DNA from: Thermoplasmata archaeon
GTDB lineage: Archaea > Thermoplasmatota > SW-10-69-26
Direction: 5' to 3'
Length of the DNA: 24,272 bases
NCBI GenBank assembly: GCA_003561665.1
Contig: PWVY01000292.1
Span: 1-24,272, forward strand
In this document: positions 17,501 through 21,300 of the stretch, piece by piece
Position numbering within the stretch: the stretch's first letter is position 1
Layout: each line of letters starts with the position of its first letter
Made by a program: the position numbers and the translations under genes
Notes under the pieces: generated by a model
What the model was told of the DNA's origin: nothing
Database searches by the model: none
Seen by the model: only the letters and a program-made list of their open reading frames with translations

Positions 17501-18307
17501 ACTGCGCCGTTGGTCCTCAACGTGACCACGCCCCCGCGCACCGATCCCGGCGCGTACGCGATCGCCTTCCGCGGCCTCCCGGACGACGGGACTGACCCCA
17601 TCACGTTCAGGCTCGACACCATCGTGCCCGAAACCCCCGCCTTCAACCTCACCCTCCCCACCCCCCCCGATCTTGGCGTGGGAGCCACGGAAACCTACCC
17701 CCTCACGGTCGAGAACCGCGGCAACGCACCCGGCGAGGGCTCCATCTCCACGGACGCAAGCCTCGTGGACGCCACGCCCCGCCCCGCCAGCATCACGCTT
17801 GCACCCGGCGAAAGCCAACGCCTCGACCTGGACATCACCGCGCTAGAGATGGGGGTCGAAGAGCTTCACATCACCGCCGAACCCGGAGGGCAAGGGACCA
17901 TCCCCATCACCGTTGGGACCGTGGACCTCCGCTTGGACCTCGTCTCGGTGACCCCCAGCGAGCCCCAAGAGGGTGAACGCTTCGAAGGCATCGTGACCCT
18001 CGCCAACGACGGCACCGTGCAAGCGCGCGATGTGCATGTGGCCCTCCTCAGCGGGGACGAACGCTTGCACCATGAAACCGTGAACCGGCTGGACCCCGGG
18101 ACCGAGGTCAACCTCCGCCTGACCCTCAACGAGCTCCCCACCACCGACGATTTGCTCCTCGTCGCCGACCCCGACGGGGTCTACGAACACGACCAACCCA
18201 CCGAACGCCAGGCCACCCTCTCCCCCGACGAGGTGCCCACGCCCCCCATCGTTTTAACCCTCCTCCTCGTGGCGTTGCTGGCAAGGCTTCGGAGGCCGAT
18301 GTCATGA
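14522..18307 (+). CDS. 1261-residue secreted protein: DUF2341-like N-terminal domain, beta-rich middle, NEW3/CARDB domains, C-terminal anchor
   Basis: GTG at 14522 overlaps the gene 2 stop and starts a clean signal peptide (MRALVVLLAVAITLPLAMPGAIA, cleaved near residue 23). Residues about 39-160 begin WFDEDLTVRLPLSI and contain DRDSLRIV and then YHVYFDR. This is the pattern of DUF2341-like domains ('W...R.P...', 'D..SLR', 'Y.VYFD') found at the N-termini of archaeal and bacterial surface proteins. Residues about 160-540 are an unassigned beta region with all six cysteines noticed; RPVAAYAWQGG near 252-261 recalls IgGFc-binding-type domains, but only weakly. From about 580 to 1236 come five or six NEW3/CARDB Ig units, e.g. 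VNLTLENQGSEV, PLTVENRGNAP and LANDGTVQARDV. A short hydrophobic helix and RLRR close the protein. Only three lysines were noticed. It is presumably held on the outer face of the membrane as a partner of genes 1, 2 and 4. The ligand is unknown. Confidence 0.92.
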   Translation: MRALVVLLAVAITLPLAMPGAIAQQAAAQTESQDAWEPWFDEDLTVRLPLSIQEGDAYPDDWDGPRLIVHEVVLNDVLASAGWPTDRGQPVDFTLDRDSLRIVPQGVEDPTPRPMLTWPGPLLSESQQGPTVTVAFLAHEDVDAYHVYFDRVENDGDHEPVPRDPIQEQRILQLLIGPGSGHQLIAPFNTDDGSATLAVGSAHETSIRVEAHNGQRWNLVPCDTDQVTPTAWARCTVQTGGAVHNVRVTADRPVAAYAWQGGNPMIPLAGEQGTPQGETLLAPNVHGPTTVNLLSLDGSCQANIGSQTVNVGSGAPARAEINQDEAIQADCPLLGWIPGHGPTPLPTALGDSMTTAALTAQEPRSHNDCVARQTLTAVGDQGASMTRLDTQDQEEDRRNLNRPADVDPMGADHAAFKAATWTGIANGDKGYLTLSQGALAWPSLWDPMSGVMQLAPTPTGSIGWIGLTGDDCDATTRLATAAFDGIPRVQFAAQGERIAPDTSLSGAVSVSQEITYEDEPSDAGEIPRTGALAETLLRGDLALTAGFLLVDNDGPWVPSSFAAHLEPLPVTEGEADVIGPLFDLELEPPAQTAGPGEVRSFTLIGAGQHVAPTGEVTPLEINLNAETIPRTPNAPDLEHEIGEIQTVLPLEEMEEITALTVTTSSDVPLGTTPTYELTVRGEPVEGGDQIPARATLQVVPDRDINLVFEDGGPFAELTTDDGEASTKLVLTNEGTTQENVELSTVLPGEIPWEVTLNDPLTGEPFPNDIVPHLDPGESAEIDFEVNAPEGASLVADILILAQSTDDATVASEVTARVAHGIDVDVDGAVDPDLVTLQPGESRTVNLTLENQGSEVSVRLGSDTEDAMLLEAPLERVNLGPEGTERANATIPLNLTAARDAPIGTVVVGTLTLEISVGDLEPLEHLLSLRMRVVPMHDVTPMEPLEVLPGIRDEATATVRATGDADENLALSLLSAPRDWTIEHPEQLTIPHNTTAPLVLNVTTPPRTDPGAYAIAFRGLPDDGTDPITFRLDTIVPETPAFNLTLPTPPDLGVGATETYPLTVENRGNAPGEGSISTDASLVDATPRPASITLAPGESQRLDLDITALEMGVEELHITAEPGGQGTIPITVGTVDLRLDLVSVTPSEPQEGERFEGIVTLANDGTVQARDVHVALLSGDERLHHETVNRLDPGTEVNLRLTLNELPTTDDLLLVADPDGVYEHDQPTERQATLSPDEVPTPPIVLTLLLVALLARLRRPMS
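18233..18304 (+). other. C-terminal membrane anchor or sorting tail of gene 3
   Basis: Residues 1238-1261 read VPTPP, then a helix of about 12 hydrophobic residues (IVLTLLLVALLA), then RLRRPMS. The layout and the [IV]-P-[AT]-P start match the tail of gene 1, although the Gly that follows in gene 1 is Pro here. The helix is short for an ordinary transmembrane anchor, which favours a processed sorting signal, but this is not proven. Confidence 0.55.
18291..18295 (+). promoter_or_regulatory. Ribosome binding site for gene 4
   Basis: GGAGG lies 8 bases before the ATG at 18304. The ATG overlaps the gene 3 stop as ATGA. Together these fix the start of gene 4. Confidence 0.75.
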
Positions 18308-21300
18308 AGCTCAAGCGCGCCTGGAACGCCATGACCCCAAGCGAGCGCGTGATCATCGCCGCCAGCGCGACGCTTGCAGCCCTCTTGGCCCTGGCAGGCG
18401 CCGTGCTCGTCGCTGGCGCCACGTTCCAGCCAGCGCAAACCGACGTCACCGGAGGGGAGATCATCGACTCCGACGGAGACGGGTTAAGCGACGCCGAGGA
18501 ACTGCTCGTGTACGGGACCGACCCCTTCAACCCCGACACGAGCGGGGACGGCATCCCCGACGGGTGGGCCGCAGAGCACATGCGCATGAACCCCCAAACG
18601 GGCCTTCCCAGCCCCGACCCTGCCCGCAACACCAGCCACGAGGACCCCAGCGGGAGCGGCCTCACCAACCTGCAAGAGTACCAGCTGGGCACGGACCCAT
18701 GGAAAAAAGACACCAGCGGGGACGGGTTCCACGACGGGTGGCTCCACGAAGGAGGCCTCGACCCCACCGAACGCCACAACCCCGATCACGTCTGCAGCCC
18801 CGACGGGATGACCCTGCAAGAGAAATGGGACCACGGCTTGGACGCCTGCAGCGCTGACTCCGCCGGGAATGGCCTCTTCGACAAGGAAGAGATCGACGGA
18901 CGCGCCGAACTTGGGGGCACCGAGATCACGTTCGACCCCACCGACCCCGCCCGGTTCAGCACCGGCGGATCCGGCCTCGCCGACGGGTTCGCCGTGTACT
19001 ACGGTCTGGACCCTCACGACCCCAACGTCGGCCGCCAAGACTTAAGCGGGGATGGCATGACCGCGGCCGAGGAAGCCCGATGGAGCATCGAACGCTTCGA
19101 CGGGGACATCCGACAGGCCATCGTGGACGGCCTTGACCTCCTCGACCCCGACACAAGCAACAACGGCATCCCCGATGCATGGTTGATCCGCCACGACCTG
19201 GACCCCCTGGACCCCGGCGTCGCCCACGAAGACATCAGCGAGTCCGGCCTCACGAACCTCGAGGAGTACCAATGGGGCACCGACCCCCACTTGGCCGACA
19301 CCAGCGGCAACGGGCTCACCGACGGCGAAGAGGTCCACGGCTGGACCATCACCGTGGACGGGCAAGAACGCCGCGTCTCCAGCAACCCTCTCCTCCCCGA
19401 CTCCAGCGGGGACGGCATGACGGATTACGAAGCCAAAAACGGCCTCATCGAGATCGACGGCGAAACCATCGAGTTCCCCCCCGTCGACCCCATGCTCCCC
19501 GACACCAGCGGCGACGGCCTCACCGATTACGCCACGCTCACGCTCACCTTTGGCCCCAACGATGACCGCCTCGACCCCACCCTCTCCGACACCAGCGGTA
19601 GCGGCATCCCCGACGGTCTCGAGTTCGCATACTGGACCATGCGACAGACCGCCGCCGAGACCGGAGAATGGCCCCAACCCCACGAGATCGACACGCCCCC
19701 CCACGTGGACCAAGCCCTCTTCGAACGCTTCCAAACCACCTTCGGCGACTTCCCCGAGAAAGCCGGATGGCCCGAGAACCTAGAACCCCCCGAGGACACG
19801 GACGCGGAATGCTACGAACAAACCGCCGCCGCCATCCAAGCCCAAGACCCCACCGTGCTAGGCCCTGGAGGGGACCTAAGCGGCGACTGCATCCCCAACG
19901 TTCTAAGCCCCGCAGCCGCGCACAACGTGAACGACCCGGACCTTCCCCCCGGCACGGACCTCCTCGTCGACGGGGACCAACTCGATCCCCCCGAACGGTT
20001 GGGCCGAACCCTCCCCACGACCGACCCGGCCCTACGAAGCACCAGCGGCGACGCGCTCCTCGACGCCTGGGAGATCAACTGGGCCACGCACGCCTCCGAC
20101 GCCGACGGTCAACCCGCCTGGATCCCCAACCCCCAAACCGTGGACAGCCTCGGCGACGGCATCCCCGACGAAGACGATAGCTGGCCTGGCAAGATCGACG
20201 GCACCCCCGCATGCTGGGACGACATCGCCTACCCCGACGACCCCGACCGAGACGCCACCGGCGCCGGCCCCCCGTGGTTGCCCGAGCCCTTCACGAACAC
20301 GGACGAGATGCGCCTTGGCACCCACCCCCTTGGGCCCCGCGCATGCGACACGGACCAAGACGGCCTCATCGACGGCTGGGAAGCCACCTACCAAGCCCAC
20401 CCCCACATCGATCCCCTCGAACCCCTTGCAAGCCCCTGGGACGGGGCCATCGTGCAAACCGTTTGCTACCCTGGCCCTCGAAGCGAACCCCCCCTTCCCT
20501 CCCCCGACGAGCACGCCAACATCCACACCGTGACCCTCACAGAAATCCCCGAAAGCGGCCCCGTCACAACCCCCCTCGACGACGCCCTCTTGCCCCCTAG
20601 CACGCCACGCAGCGACGAGCCCCAAGCATGGGCCATCACAGGGCAAGGCTGCCAATGGGTCGACGGGACCGCCCAACCCAGCACGGACATCTGCCCCGAC
20701 TGCAGCATCGTTGGCATGGTCGTCACGCTCGAGACCCAACAATGGTACAAGACCAACCCCCTCACCGACGACACCGCCGGTGATGGCGCCCCCGACGCAT
20801 GGAAGATCCTCTGGCACGCGCTCGCATCCCCCGCTCAACGCGCCCTCATCACGCCACACATGGCCGAAACCCCCGAAGACCCCGTCGGCGACGGCCTCAA
20901 CATGCAGGAGACCTACGACCGTGGCGCAAGCCCCCTCGTCGAAGAAACCATCGGGGACGGGATCCGCGACGGGGACGCCGACAACCCCCTAAGCGAAGGC
21001 GCTGCAGGCCTCATGCTCCGCAACGACAACGGGGACCACCTCCTCGATGACTCCTGCGACGAAGACGAAGACCACTTCGACCCCCGCGGCACGTACACCG
21101 CGCAAAACCAAGACGAGATCGACCGGTTGCGGAACCTCCAAATCGTGGAAGTCGACGAGGGCGTGTTCCTCTGCCAACCCCGCCTGGACCCCACCGCAAG
21201 CTCCACCGACATCAACCAAAACGGCATCTGGGACGCGATCGAACTCCTGCACGCCTACCGTGAGAACCCCAACGACCGGCCCGAGCTCTTCGACGCGAAC

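Noticed and set aside
15601..17818. Long open frames on the minus strand (474 and 655 codons) inside gene 3
   Set aside because: They lie opposite a gene with a signal peptide, recognised Ig domains and a ribosome binding site. Their translations are low-complexity and Gly/Arg/Val/Ser-rich with no domain signature. GC-rich plus-strand codons with little T or A simply avoid minus-strand stops.
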